Origin: Streptococcus castoreus DSM 17536
GTDB taxonomy: Bacteria; Bacillota; Bacilli; Lactobacillales; Streptococcaceae
Length of the DNA stretch: 64,000 nt
Reading direction: 5' to 3'
Assembly: GCF_000425025.1 (NCBI RefSeq)
Contig: NZ_AUKZ01000003.1
Coordinates: 62,001-126,000, forward strand
Below are positions 16,915 through 25,949 of the stretch, piece by piece. Every line of letters starts with the position of its first letter. Position 1 is the stretch's first letter. The position numbers and the translations under genes are program-made. The notes below the pieces were generated by a model. It did no database searches. It was not told the DNA's origin and worked only from the letters and a program-made list of their open reading frames with translations.

Positions 16915-18117
16915 TTAATCCTCATTTCTTTTCCGAGGCATTTGAACATAGTCGGTAGGACTCATGCCAACTAATTTTTTAAAGGTACGTGAGAAATTTG
17001 AAGGGGACGAAAAAGCGAAAGTTTCAGCAATCTGTGTTAAGGTAATCCCCTCAGATAATAATTGCTTGGCAGCTTCAATCTTTAAGTTAAGGAAGTATTG
17101 TTGAATGGTGACATGGGTTTCCTCTTTAAAAATTTTTCGCAATTTAGACTCGCTCATATGAAACTGTCTTGCAATATCACTTGTTTTGATATTAGAGTTA
17201 AGATTATTTTTTAACTGTTGAATGATAGCTATAATAATCGGAGATGACGCCGACACGAGTTGATTGTTTATTTTTTCGATTTGCTTAGTGTAAAACACAA
17301 CAGCAGCATCTCGTAGTTGCAGGACTTGTGTTAGCATCTCACTGGATTCGTTATCCTTAATAAATTGATCACGTGAACGATAGGCTGTCTCAACATCAAG
17401 ACCAGCTTGAATCGCTCCTTGTGCCAATCGATCAAATACGAGGATTGAATAATTCTTTTCCGAACGTAATTGACTTCCGCTAACACTAGGGGTGACAACA
17501 TTACTTAATTGATTAACGGTTTCTTTTAAAAAAACCAAGTCTCCCTTTTTGACAGCCCGTAAAATGGCATTTTCATAGTTATACAGGTAGGTGTAAGAAG
17601 TGGTGATGTTTTTGAAAAAATAGTGAATGCTTTCTAAATCAAATTGTGTATTCCACTGATCAGCGTACCGATGCAAAGGTTCTGAAAACCGATCTTCAAC
17701 AGTACCAGTCAAACAGTAATTCACTAAAATTAGTAATTCACGGATTTGACTGAGAGGTAGAAAAGGGAGCTTTGATAAGCTCCTAAAAAGATAATCTTGT
17801 TCTTCTTTACTGATTTCTACTGTCATCATCTCTTTCTTAAAACTCAACTTGTCGATTGCATTGCTACGCCAAGGACCAATAGTAATATAATGGTTATCAA
17901 TATGATAAATTAAGAACATTTCGCCTAAAGGACCGTGATAGAATAAAAAATCAGTCTCTGACTCGCTCAAGGTGTTTAACATGTGGTAATGATTATAATA
18001 AAGCGTGTTAGTTTTGTCAGATTGAAATTCATTAATGACAGTAAAGGATGCATCACAAATAATAATTGCTAATTGTAAATTACTATGTAAAGCTTTCAAT
18101 AGTAATGTGTTAATCAT
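16915..18117 (-). CDS. AraC-family surface-antigen regulator (MsmR-like), divergent from the pilus operon
   Basis: A 400-residue protein with a C-terminal AraC/XylS double HTH (about 300-395: FHMSESKLRKIFKEE, then the second helix pair ending FSRTFKKLVGMSP). The ATG at 18117 follows a GGAGGAGAG ribosome-binding site; the longer frame upstream lacks one. The N-terminal half shares GPWRSN and LRSEKNYSI with the regulator at 41954-43141, so the two are paralogues. The type resembles MsmR of S. pyogenes FCT regions and the 'YSIRK-targeted surface antigen regulator' group. It is transcribed away from cpa and probably controls it. Confidence 0.88.
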   Translation of the reverse strand: MINTLLLKALHSNLQLAIIICDASFTVINEFQSDKTNTLYYNHYHMLNTLSESETDFLFYHGPLGEMFLIYHIDNHYITIGPWRSNAIDKLSFKKEMMTVEISKEEQDYLFRSLSKLPFLPLSQIRELLILVNYCLTGTVEDRFSEPLHRYADQWNTQFDLESIHYFFKNITTSYTYLYNYENAILRAVKKGDLVFLKETVNQLSNVVTPSVSGSQLRSEKNYSILVFDRLAQGAIQAGLDVETAYRSRDQFIKDNESSEMLTQVLQLRDAAVVFYTKQIEKINNQLVSASSPIIIAIIQQLKNNLNSNIKTSDIARQFHMSESKLRKIFKEETHVTIQQYFLNLKIEAAKQLLSEGITLTQIAETFAFSSPSNFSRTFKKLVGMSPTDYVQMPRKRNED

Positions 18118-18349
18118 AATGTAAAACTCTCCTCCATAACTTAATTTTAGCGAAGATCTTTGAAAAGTCAAAAGGCAATAAAAAGTTTGTAGGATTTGAA
18201 TCAAAATACTAAATAAGTTTAATTGAGTGGAAAAAAAATAACAGATTAAATCTTGTAAAAAAATATAGATATTCTAATTATAAATTTAGTGGTGTATCAT
18301 TTTATATTAGGAAGTTGTTCTTTCTAATTTTTTAAAATAAGGAGAGTTT

Positions 18350-21300
18350 ATGAGATATGCATCTAGTAAGCTAAGGATAGTTTTTCTTTTTTTGGCACTA
18401 CTGTGTGTGATTTTAGTAGTTCCTAGGCAGACAAGAGTCCTATCGGCTACTTCCCACTCTGTAATAGCGACCATTAAGGCAAAAGTTAGAATAGATGGAG
18501 AAGAATTAGGTAATCGTCAGTTTACCTTTAACTTAATGAAGGATGGACAGGTAGTTGATACTCAACTCAGTGATTCAGAGGGCAATATCACATTTAAGCC
18601 TTTGGTATTTAATAATGCAGGTAAGTACGAATATAAAGTTGTTCAACATGTTCCTCAGGGAGACAGTGAAAAAATACAGTATGACTTGAATGAACGAGCA
18701 ATAACTGTACAAATTACAGAGCAAGATTTAAGAAATGTTGAAGTTTCTAAGAAGTATTATGGAACAAGCGTAAGTAAAGAACATATCACAATGGGAGAAG
18801 TTTCAGGTGGTAAAGATTTTCAAGTTTTTTGCATCAATGAACAGAAAACATTGCCGCCAAATACACCCAATAAACGAACTTATAGTGTGCTTAAAAATCC
18901 TTCAACAGCAGAGTTAGAAAAAGTTGTTACACATAATTTGTATGGTGATAAGTTAGGTGAGAATTTAAAGAAAATCTTTTTCTATTTCCAAGCATTTCCG
19001 GATAAATATTCTGTAGATAAGCAGAAACAGATTGTTTGGGCTGCAACAGGTGCCTATGGTTCTACACTAGATTCCGTAGGACAATATGATACAGATTTAG
19101 ACACTATATTCAAAACAGAACTACCAAGTGATTACAATTTAGTACTCTTTAATCCTGATGAAACAGAGGAAGAAAAAGGTATTTATCAATCATTATCTAT
19201 GGGGTACGGTGCAGCTATTTCTCATCGAAAAGGATTGGAAGCGGAAGTAAGTACAGAGTTGCCAATGTTTGTTAATAAGATTAAGGAGACTTCAGTATCA
19301 TATAGGACGGCTTTGGCTGCTACAAATGAGATTTATGAAGCTTATAATGATACTAATAAATATGGCGATTCAACTCTGGATGGTTCTTGGGGAATTAACC
19401 TCTATGTTAGACCATGGAATACAGCAAGTCGCGGAGATGTTGCTCTTTGTTTTAACGATCATAAATCCCCACCAGAAGAACTTGGGGATCATCAACATGT
19501 TAAGTACACTAAAAATGACAATCCCTTAGAGTGGTATAAAAAAGCTAATAAACCACGTTTACAAGGTAAGGAATTTGCTGATGCTATCTCAAAAATCATC
19601 TATTACGGTTACCCTATGAATGGTTTAAAAATAGGAACTAAGGATAATGAGGAGGATTTTCACAGGGCAACTCAATACGCACTTTGGTATTATACCGATT
19701 CTGAAAGTTGGGAGCAGATAGGTGCAACCAGAGGGTCTTCTGATAGTGTCAAGAAGATCTTTGATCAGTTGATTCAATCTGATGCATCGCAGGTTCCTAA
19801 GGATTTGAAACTTAGTTTATATGTCGCTGGCAATTCTAATAATGGAACAGACTATCAACATATTATCGGTATTAGCACCGATTCCCCCACTCATAACTTG
19901 ACTATCTCTAAAAAGGTAACAGGTAATGGGCGAGATGAAAATAAGCAATTTAGCTTTGAAATAGAGCTAAAAGATGCCAAACAGCAGCCGTTGGAGGGAA
20001 CCTATAAAATGGGGGACAAAGATTTGACTTTAGTAAATGGTAAAGCAAATCTCTCATTGAAACATGGTGATAGCGTGACGATTTCAGATCTACCAAGTGG
20101 TTATTCTTATAAAGTTACTGAAAGTTCTGCAGATGGGTACGAGGTCTTAGTTGATGGTAAACCAAGTACCAATCGAAGTTCAGCCCAAAGCAATGTGACT
20201 TCGGATAAAACAATGGCTTTTGAAAATCGGAAAAAAGAAAAAACAGGTGCTAAAATTTTCATTCGGAAGTATGCCGAGGGTGATTATGCTTCCTTATTAT
20301 CAGGAGCAACTTTAAATCTCAAACAGACATCTGGTACAGGATTTGAAGGAGCCACCTTTATAAGTGATTCTTTAGGCAAAGAGTTTACTCTCCCAGAAGG
20401 AACTTATGAATTAACAGAAACTAAAGCTCCAGAAGGCTATGATTTGGCAGATAAAATAACCTTTAAAGTTGAAAATGGAAAAGTCTATATACAGCAAAAA
20501 GATGGTCGTTTCATAGAAAACAAGACCAAAGAAGTTGCCAAACCCTATTCTGTAACAGCCTACAATGATTTTAATGATGATAGTTCTGTAAATGATGACC
20601 ATGATACCTATGGTAAAAACTATTATGCCAAAAATCGTGATGGCAGTAGCCAGATTGTTTATTGTTTCAACGTTGATCGCAAGTCTCCACCAGATTCTTA
20701 CGATGACGGGGCAAATATTGATTCTGATGTAAATGAAGGCAAAGAAATTAAATACACTCATATATCAGGTCAAGATTTGTACAAATATGCGGCTAAGCCA
20801 CGGGATAAGGATCCTCAATTATTCTTGAAACATATCAAGAAAGTTATTGAAAGAGGATTAAGAGACAAAAATCAAAGCATTGAATATGGTGGCTTGTCAG
20901 CAACTCAACTTCGAGCAGCAACTCAATTAGCCATTTATTACTTTACAGATAGTGCTGATCTGGATAATTTGAAAGGTTACCACGGTTTTGATGCATTAGA
21001 TTCGAAGACTTTAACCGTTGCTAAGATTTTGATTGATTATGCTAAAGGTGATGCAGAACCTACTATTGGAGACCTTGACTTCTTTGTTCCAAATAGTAAT
21101 AAGTATCAGTCACTCATTGGAACAAGCTATCATCCAGATGACCTTGTTGACATTATCAGAATGGAAGATAAAAAAACTGTTGTTCCGACAACTCATCAAT
21201 TAACGCTTTCAAAAACAGTTACAGGATCAACAGCTGATAAAAATAAAGCCTTTACATTTGATCTGACACTAGCAGATAGCAATGGTTCTCCGTTGCAAGG

Positions 21301-21652
21301 TAACTACAAAACAACGAAAGAAGATTTAGTCGTTAACAACGGTAAGGCTAGCGTAACATTGAAAGATGGTGAAAGTTTAACCATTTCAGGATTACCAGAT
21401 GGTTACGCTTATCAGATTACCGAACGAGATGCGGATGGTTATGAGGTTAAAATCAATAATCAAGCAAAATCAGACCGTAGCATTTCGGAAAAGAACGTGA
21501 CTTCGGATAAAATAGTAGCCTTTGAAAACCATAAAGAAGGTGTCGTTCCTACAGGAATAGCAGATAGTATAATAACGTATCTGACACTGGCAGGTATAAC
21601 GTTTGTTGGTTTACTTCTTATGCTTAAAAGTCGTCTCAAAAAAGACCGTTAA
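18350..21652 (+). CDS. cpa: Cpa-like ancillary pilin / tip adhesin with three thioester-type domains
   Basis: A 1100-residue secreted, cell-wall-anchored protein. In order: signal peptide (~1-35), an FctA-like isopeptide domain (~45-130), thioester-type domain 1 (C161 with Q227), domain 2 (C367 with Q442), an immunoglobulin-like domain (~505-625), a Cna-B/SpaA-type domain (~628-705), thioester domain 3 (C772 with Q859), a second immunoglobulin-like domain (~950-1065), then sorting motif VVPTG, a hydrophobic segment and a basic tail. The Cys/Gln pairs sit in CFN and TQ-A motifs as in S. pyogenes Cpa. Family adhesins bind host surfaces covalently through the thioester. Thioester formation itself is inferred. 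Confidence 0.88.
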   Translation: MRYASSKLRIVFLFLALLCVILVVPRQTRVLSATSHSVIATIKAKVRIDGEELGNRQFTFNLMKDGQVVDTQLSDSEGNITFKPLVFNNAGKYEYKVVQHVPQGDSEKIQYDLNERAITVQITEQDLRNVEVSKKYYGTSVSKEHITMGEVSGGKDFQVFCINEQKTLPPNTPNKRTYSVLKNPSTAELEKVVTHNLYGDKLGENLKKIFFYFQAFPDKYSVDKQKQIVWAATGAYGSTLDSVGQYDTDLDTIFKTELPSDYNLVLFNPDETEEEKGIYQSLSMGYGAAISHRKGLEAEVSTELPMFVNKIKETSVSYRTALAATNEIYEAYNDTNKYGDSTLDGSWGINLYVRPWNTASRGDVALCFNDHKSPPEELGDHQHVKYTKNDNPLEWYKKANKPRLQGKEFADAISKIIYYGYPMNGLKIGTKDNEEDFHRATQYALWYYTDSESWEQIGATRGSSDSVKKIFDQLIQSDASQVPKDLKLSLYVAGNSNNGTDYQHIIGISTDSPTHNLTISKKVTGNGRDENKQFSFEIELKDAKQQPLEGTYKMGDKDLTLVNGKANLSLKHGDSVTISDLPSGYSYKVTESSADGYEVLVDGKPSTNRSSAQSNVTSDKTMAFENRKKEKTGAKIFIRKYAEGDYASLLSGATLNLKQTSGTGFEGATFISDSLGKEFTLPEGTYELTETKAPEGYDLADKITFKVENGKVYIQQKDGRFIENKTKEVAKPYSVTAYNDFNDDSSVNDDHDTYGKNYYAKNRDGSSQIVYCFNVDRKSPPDSYDDGANIDSDVNEGKEIKYTHISGQDLYKYAAKPRDKDPQLFLKHIKKVIERGLRDKNQSIEYGGLSATQLRAATQLAIYYFTDSADLDNLKGYHGFDALDSKTLTVAKILIDYAKGDAEPTIGDLDFFVPNSNKYQSLIGTSYHPDDLVDIIRMEDKKTVVPTTHQLTLSKTVTGSTADKNKAFTFDLTLADSNGSPLQGNYKTTKEDLVVNNGKASVTLKDGESLTISGLPDGYAYQITERDADGYEVKINNQAKSDRSISEKNVTSDKIVAFENHKEGVVPTGIADSIITYLTLAGITFVGLLLMLKSRLKKDR

Positions 21653-21667
21653 GAAACGAGAAGAAAC

Positions 21668-22195
21668 ATGAGCATAAAGAATGGAGCAAATGCTAGTCAG
21701 ACGAATACACGTTATCAACTGATTAGGCAGCTATGTCTTAAAATGGCGATAATAGGAATTATTGTCTATGGTTTGGGACATTTTGTATTAGGGATTCGCA
21801 TGATTAAAAACTCGGATATGTTTCCCATGCTCAAACCAGCAGATTTTATTTTCTATTATCGGTTAGAAAAACAAGTCAAAGTGAATGATGTTGTTATTTA
21901 CGACCATGACAAACAAGAAAAAGTTGGAAGGATCATTGCCCAAGCTGGTGATACTGTTGATATTAATAGTGAGGGAACACTTCTGATTAATGGACACATT
22001 CATAAGGATGCGCTAGAGTTACCAACCCTAGCACATTCGAGTGGACCAACTTACCCATACAAAGTCCCTAACAATAGTTATTTTATCTTGTATGACAACC
22101 GAACCATTCAAGAAGATAGCCGCTATATAGGTGCGGTTTCAAAGAATAGTATAAAAGGTGTTGTCACGACTTTGGTGAGAGTAAGAGATTTATAA
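21668..22195 (+). CDS. sipA: SipA-like signal-peptidase homologue required for pilus assembly
   Basis: A 175-residue membrane-anchored type I signal peptidase fold with one N-terminal TM (about 25-43). The catalytic serine position reads NSDMFP (D50) and the general-base lysine position reads KVGRIIAQAGD (G87). S. pyogenes SipA has the same Asp and Gly replacements and is needed for pilus polymerisation without known peptidase activity. It lies 15 bases after cpa and before the major pilin, the standard FCT order. Confidence 0.9.
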   Translation: MSIKNGANASQTNTRYQLIRQLCLKMAIIGIIVYGLGHFVLGIRMIKNSDMFPMLKPADFIFYYRLEKQVKVNDVVIYDHDKQEKVGRIIAQAGDTVDINSEGTLLINGHIHKDALELPTLAHSSGPTYPYKVPNNSYFILYDNRTIQEDSRYIGAVSKNSIKGVVTTLVRVRDL

Positions 22196-22234
22196 AAAGA
22201 TAATAAATTAACAAATTTACGAGGAGAAAAAGAA

Positions 22235-23281
22235 ATGAAAAAAAGTTATAGTGTTTTAGTTGCAGGATTGTTGTTTTCAGGCATTTTAGCCCCAAGTGTG
22301 TGCGCTGAGGGGGGAAAAGTTCCTGAAAGTTCAGTGTTGGAAATTCAAAAGACATTTGATATTAAAAACGATAATAATATTACACCGAAAACAGAATTTA
22401 CGTTTAGTATTGAGCCCAAAACAGGTACAAGTGGTACAAAAGATGGCTTTACTGTTTACCAAGGTGTTGAACTTCCTGAAAATGAGAAACGTTTGAAAGT
22501 AATGTATGAAAATACTGATAAAATGCTTAACAAGGTAAAGAAGGTGACTTTCGACTTTAAAAAGGTAACTTTTAATCAACCAGGTATCTATCGTTATACA
22601 GTAAAAGAAAATCGGGGGAGTTTTGCAGGTATTACCTATGATGCTAAGACATATACTGTTGATGTATATGTTCTACAAAATGATAAAGGGGTTAATGAGC
22701 CTAAATACATTGTGTCTAATGATGATAAGAAACCCGATGCTAAGACACCAATTTCATTTACTAATAGTATAAAAACAACTTCATTGAAGATTGAGAAAAA
22801 AGTTACGGGTACTGCGGGTGATCGTAATAAAGATTTCAATTTTTCTTTGACTTTAGAGCCTAATGATCAATATAGCGCTGGACAAAAATTAACCCTTAAA
22901 AAGACCACTAAAGATGGAAATACTGAGGACATTGATGTTTTGGTAGGTACCAAAAAAGAGTTTACATTGAAAGATGGAGAATCAGTTAATCTTTCTAACT
23001 TGCCATATGGTATTAGTTATTCTGTTGATGAAACATCTGTGGATGGTTATCGACAGTCTGCTCAAATTGTGGAGACTAATGAAGATTCAACAGCCTATAC
23101 TGGAACTTATAGTTTGGGAACCAAAAAACTTTCAGATGACACCGCTGACGTTATCACAGTAACCAACAATAAAGAGGGTATTGTACCAACAGGTGTGGTA
23201 TCTACGATTGCTCCTTATGCAGCGTTGATGCTTGTTGCAATGGGTGGTGCTGTTTACCTTGTTAAAAAGAAAAAAGCTTAA
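22235..23281 (+). CDS. fctA: FctA-like major (backbone) pilin, T-antigen family
   Basis: A 348-residue pilin: signal peptide (~1-25), two immunoglobulin-like isopeptide domains and a sorting tail. Domain 1 starts near LEIQKTF and ends near FTNS; domain 2 starts IEKKVTG and ends VTNN. These supply the Lys/Asn pairs expected for internal isopeptide bonds, with the glutamates in TVKEN and VDETS. The sorting motif is VPTG followed by a TM and KKKKA. Strong GAGGAG ribosome-binding site. It should form the pilus shaft and act as a serological T-type antigen. Confidence 0.9.
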   Translation: MKKSYSVLVAGLLFSGILAPSVCAEGGKVPESSVLEIQKTFDIKNDNNITPKTEFTFSIEPKTGTSGTKDGFTVYQGVELPENEKRLKVMYENTDKMLNKVKKVTFDFKKVTFNQPGIYRYTVKENRGSFAGITYDAKTYTVDVYVLQNDKGVNEPKYIVSNDDKKPDAKTPISFTNSIKTTSLKIEKKVTGTAGDRNKDFNFSLTLEPNDQYSAGQKLTLKKTTKDGNTEDIDVLVGTKKEFTLKDGESVNLSNLPYGISYSVDETSVDGYRQSAQIVETNEDSTAYTGTYSLGTKKLSDDTADVITVTNNKEGIVPTGVVSTIAPYAALMLVAMGGAVYLVKKKKA

Positions 23282-23308
23282 TCATGATCGCATGTTAAAG
23301 GAAATAGT

Positions 23309-24028
23309 TTGGTTATAAAAATCATTCGATGGTTGGATCGCATTATAGATGGTACCCTTATCATTGGGTTAATGCTTTGTTTAGCAATAGCTGCAATGGG
23401 ATTGTACAGTTCCTATGTGCTTATTCAAAAAGCAGATGCTGTTAATTATAAGCAGTACAAGAAAAAGAAAATTGATTTTGAAGCATTAATGAAGCTTAAT
23501 CCCTCGGTTATTGGATGGCTAGAGGTAGAGGGAACTCACATTAGTTATCCTGTTGTCCAAGGGAAAACTAACTTGGAGTATATCAACAAGACGGTAGAAG
23601 GAGAGTATTCGTTGTCGGGAAGTATTTTCTTAGACTATCGGAATTCCCCTACTCTCCAAGATTCTTACTCTGTTATCTATGGTCATCACATGGCAGGAGA
23701 TGTGATGTTTGGAGAACTTCCAAAATTCTGCCAAAAAACATTTTTTAATAAGCATCAGCGAGCATTGCTCCATTTAAAAGATAAGGTGATTTCGATTAAT
23801 CTATTTGCTTGTTTAAAGATAGATGCCTTTGATGAAACCTTATTTAATCCAACGATTCACAACAATCAAAATCAAGCAATTCTATCAAACTATATCAAAG
23901 AAAAAGCGATACAATATCGCGCTCCCTCTAAAAAGACGGATCAAACCGGTATTTTAGCATTATCAACTTGTGAAGATACATCAACAAATGGTAGAATATT
24001 GGTCGTCGGGGAGTTTGGAAATCATTAG
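23309..24028 (+). CDS. srtC: Pilus-assembling sortase (SrtC-type, class B-like fold)
   Basis: A 239-residue sortase with an N-terminal TM (~10-35). Catalytic residues appear as the His in VIYGHHMAGD, the Cys in LALSTCED and the Arg in NGRILVVG. It starts at a TTG with AAAGGA seven bases upstream. FCT pilus sortases of S. pyogenes have a class-B-like fold, and the length here agrees. It lies between the backbone pilin and the minor pilin, so it is the polymerase for VPTG-bearing subunits. Confidence 0.88.
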   Translation: MVIKIIRWLDRIIDGTLIIGLMLCLAIAAMGLYSSYVLIQKADAVNYKQYKKKKIDFEALMKLNPSVIGWLEVEGTHISYPVVQGKTNLEYINKTVEGEYSLSGSIFLDYRNSPTLQDSYSVIYGHHMAGDVMFGELPKFCQKTFFNKHQRALLHLKDKVISINLFACLKIDAFDETLFNPTIHNNQNQAILSNYIKEKAIQYRAPSKKTDQTGILALSTCEDTSTNGRILVVGEFGNH

Positions 24029-24049
24029 TTAAGAAAGTCAGGGTGATAT

Positions 24050-24640
24050 ATGAAAAAATGCTTAGCACCTGTACTTCTTTTGATAGGAGTTGTCCTAAGT
24101 CTGGGACCTGTCGTTAGTGCAGATGGCAATGAACAACAAGTAACGGCTGATATTGTCTTTGAGAATCGGTTATCAATCAAAGACAGTAAGCCTACTACAG
24201 AAGAAGTATTTATGTTTACCCTTACTCCAGAGAACAGTCAGTTACCCATGCCTATAGAAGGAAATAAGGTAACCATTACTGGAACAGGTAAAGGGAAATT
24301 TTCAAAGTTAACGTTTACAAAGCCAGGAAGCTATCATTACACCTTAGTACAAGGAAGTGGTAGTACACCTGGATACAGCTACGACACCACTAAGTATAAG
24401 GTAACAGTGTTTGTGTCATATAGCGAAGAAACTTCTTCGTTGAAGGCTTCTATTGTTGCGACCGAAATTGGTAAGCAAGAAAAAAAAGAACTCATCTTTG
24501 AACCGGTATATATGAAAAAGACAGCGAATAAGTCAGGTAATATTCCAAAAGCAGGAGAAGTCACATCTGTTTATTATCTGGGACTAGGTCTCTTAGTAAT
24601 CGGCTTAGCTGCTGTAATGGCATTGAAACCTAAACGTTAA
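24050..24640 (+). CDS. fctB: FctB-like minor pilin (cell-wall anchor subunit)
   Basis: A 196-residue protein: signal peptide (~1-24), a single FctA-like isopeptide domain (~30-150) and the C-terminal sequence NIPKAGE, a TM and a KPKR tail. The sorting motif IPKAG departs from both VPTG of the other pilins and LPXTG, which fits a base subunit attached by a housekeeping sortase. It closes the pilus operon; a terminator follows at 24798. Confidence 0.88.
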   Translation: MKKCLAPVLLLIGVVLSLGPVVSADGNEQQVTADIVFENRLSIKDSKPTTEEVFMFTLTPENSQLPMPIEGNKVTITGTGKGKFSKLTFTKPGSYHYTLVQGSGSTPGYSYDTTKYKVTVFVSYSEETSSLKASIVATEIGKQEKKELIFEPVYMKKTANKSGNIPKAGEVTSVYYLGLGLLVIGLAAVMALKPKR

Positions 24641-25027
24641 TCTGACCTAAAATGTCATTAAACTTTTCTCTGATATTACATAATCGGAGTAGGAGCTCTA
24701 ACAGCGCACAATGTGATGCAATAGCCTTATTCTCTCTCTATCAAAATTAAGGCATTTGTCTTTAGAGCCAAACAGTGGATCTTTATGGATTCCACCTAAG
24801 ACTAAGGAGATTCTGACCACCCTCAATGTCAGTCCCTTAGTCTTTTTTGAGTGCTTAAATAAGGCGTCTTAAATAATTTTTATTACCGAATGCTTGTAAT
24901 CAAAAACTCCTAGAAGTGGTAAGAGGGCTATATGTCTAAATATTTAAATCATGATTTTCTATTGTGAGGTATTTAGAAGGTTTACCTACGTTATAAAATC
25001 TTTGCAAGGAAACTTTTTATACCCATT
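24641..25027. other. Intergenic stretch after the pilus operon
   Basis: Besides the terminator at 24798-24848 I see no gene. The convergent GNAT gene ends at 25028. This is the right border of the pilus island; no direct repeat or attachment site was recognised. Confidence 0.45.
24798..24848 (+). terminator. Terminator of the pilus operon
   Basis: A 10-bp stem AAGACTAAGG / CCTTAGTCTT with an inner CTGAC/GTCAG stem runs into TTTTTT. Confidence 0.85.
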
Positions 25028-25468
25028 TTAATTGATTTTCTTGATTAATTTCTCGTTATCATAAAATTCATACCCGTGTTTTGGATAAAAATGATAGGAC
25101 TCAGTCCATTGTTCTTTGGGACGCCCTAAATGAATTCTCACATGGGTTTTACCAATTTTCGTTAAGAAATCTTCTGCAAATACCAGCAGTTGACTGCCAA
25201 TACCTTGATGTTTTAGACTTGGCTTGATAAAGAGACGATGCAAATTGACCTCTTCAGTATTTGGAATGGAAGAATAAGCGATTGATCCAATAACTCTATC
25301 TTGGTCGCTGAGAGCTAACCAGAAATGATCTCCTTTTTCGAGATAGTTTTTCTGGATAGCCAGTAAATCAGGGTTGATACTAGGCACTTTTCCCAAAGCA
25401 TTTTTGGCTTCAAGTACCATAAAAATTAAGTCATCCCTATAGTTTTCTTGATACTCAATTATTTTCAT
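25028..25468 (-). CDS. GNAT-family N-acetyltransferase
   Basis: A 146-residue acetyltransferase with the acetyl-CoA pyrophosphate loop KHQGIGSQLL (about 88-97). The ATG at 25468 is preceded by AAGGTGG; the longer frame to 25555 has no supporting site. Substrate unknown. It lies downstream of tRNA-Lys on the same strand, with a terminator between them. Confidence 0.82.
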   Translation of the reverse strand: MKIIEYQENYRDDLIFMVLEAKNALGKVPSINPDLLAIQKNYLEKGDHFWLALSDQDRVIGSIAYSSIPNTEEVNLHRLFIKPSLKHQGIGSQLLVFAEDFLTKIGKTHVRIHLGRPKEQWTESYHFYPKHGYEFYDNEKLIKKIN

Positions 25469-25558
25469 ATCAGTTTTCCACCTTAAGAATAAGTCTTTCG
25501 GATTATAGTATAGCATAAAAAAGAAATTTTTCGGGGACACCCCATCTTCAAACAACCC

Positions 25559-25584
25559 AAAAAGCCTTTAAACAAAGGCTTTTT
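25559..25584 (-). terminator. Terminator of the 6S RNA / tRNA-Lys transcript
   Basis: A 10-bp stem AAAAGCCTTT / AAAGGCTTTT with a 4-base loop. On the minus strand it follows the tRNA by ~15 bases and runs into a T-tract. Confidence 0.8.
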
Positions 25585-25598
25585 ACTGTATAGTATGA

Positions 25599-25671
25599 TG
25601 CCCCCTACAGGGCTCGAACCTGTGACCCATAGATTAAGAGTCTACTGCTCTACCAACTGAGCTAAGGAGGC
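25599..25671 (-). tRNA. tRNA-Lys (anticodon CTT)
   Basis: On the minus strand a full cloverleaf is visible: acceptor GCCTCCT / AGGGGGC (one G-U), D-loop AGCTCAGTTGGTAGAGC, anticodon loop CTCTTAA reading CTT, and T-arm with GTTCGAGC. The 3' CCA is not encoded. It lies only five bases after the presumed 3' end of the 6S RNA. Confidence 0.95.
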
Positions 25672-25676
25672 AAGAA

Positions 25677-25866
25677 TGCTGTATTGGCACCGGTGATCCA
25701 CGTTTTGTATTGAACCCGCACAACATAAGCAGGTGGGTAACATACCCTTTCTTGAAGTTGCTTCCGCGTGAAACGGCTTGCATACTAGAAAGAGACTTTG
25801 TTTCCCGAAAATACAAAAAAATAGTCGGTCAACACTTAGATGTGGACTCGTATGCCACAGCAATAA
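25677..25866 (-). ncRNA. ssrS: Candidate 6S RNA (SsrS)
   Basis: A ~190-base region on the minus strand between rarA and tRNA-Lys. The ends form a bulged terminal stem: TGCTGT, GGCA and GTCCAC on the 5' side pair with GTGGAT, TGCC and ACAGCA on the 3' side. A GGGTATGTTACCC hairpin lies on the 3' strand of the centre, as in Firmicute 6S RNAs, and 6S genes are often next to rarA (B. subtilis yrvN region). There is no conserved reading frame. The call rests on fold and context, not on a covariance search. Confidence 0.72.
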
Positions 25867-25878
25867 TTCTGTATATTT

Positions 25879-25906
25879 ATGATACCATTTTTTCAGATTT
25901 TTTCAA
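25879..25906 (-). promoter_or_regulatory. Promoter for 6S RNA and tRNA-Lys
   Basis: On the minus strand TTGAAA (25906-25901) and TATCAT (25884-25879) are separated by 16 bases, with an upstream TGG giving an extended -10. Start expected near 25872-25863. Confidence 0.55.
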
Positions 25907-25949
25907 GTCCTAAAATAAAAAAATGTAACCGTTTGCTCGTGTTTTGCGG

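Noticed and set aside
16915..24640. Pilus region considered as a prophage or integrative element
   Set aside because: No integrase, recombinase or direct attachment repeats were found; only gene-poor borders.
25634..25913. Small open frames on both strands between tRNA-Lys and rarA
   Set aside because: They overlap the 6S RNA candidate and tRNA, have no ribosome-binding sites and no coherent protein features.
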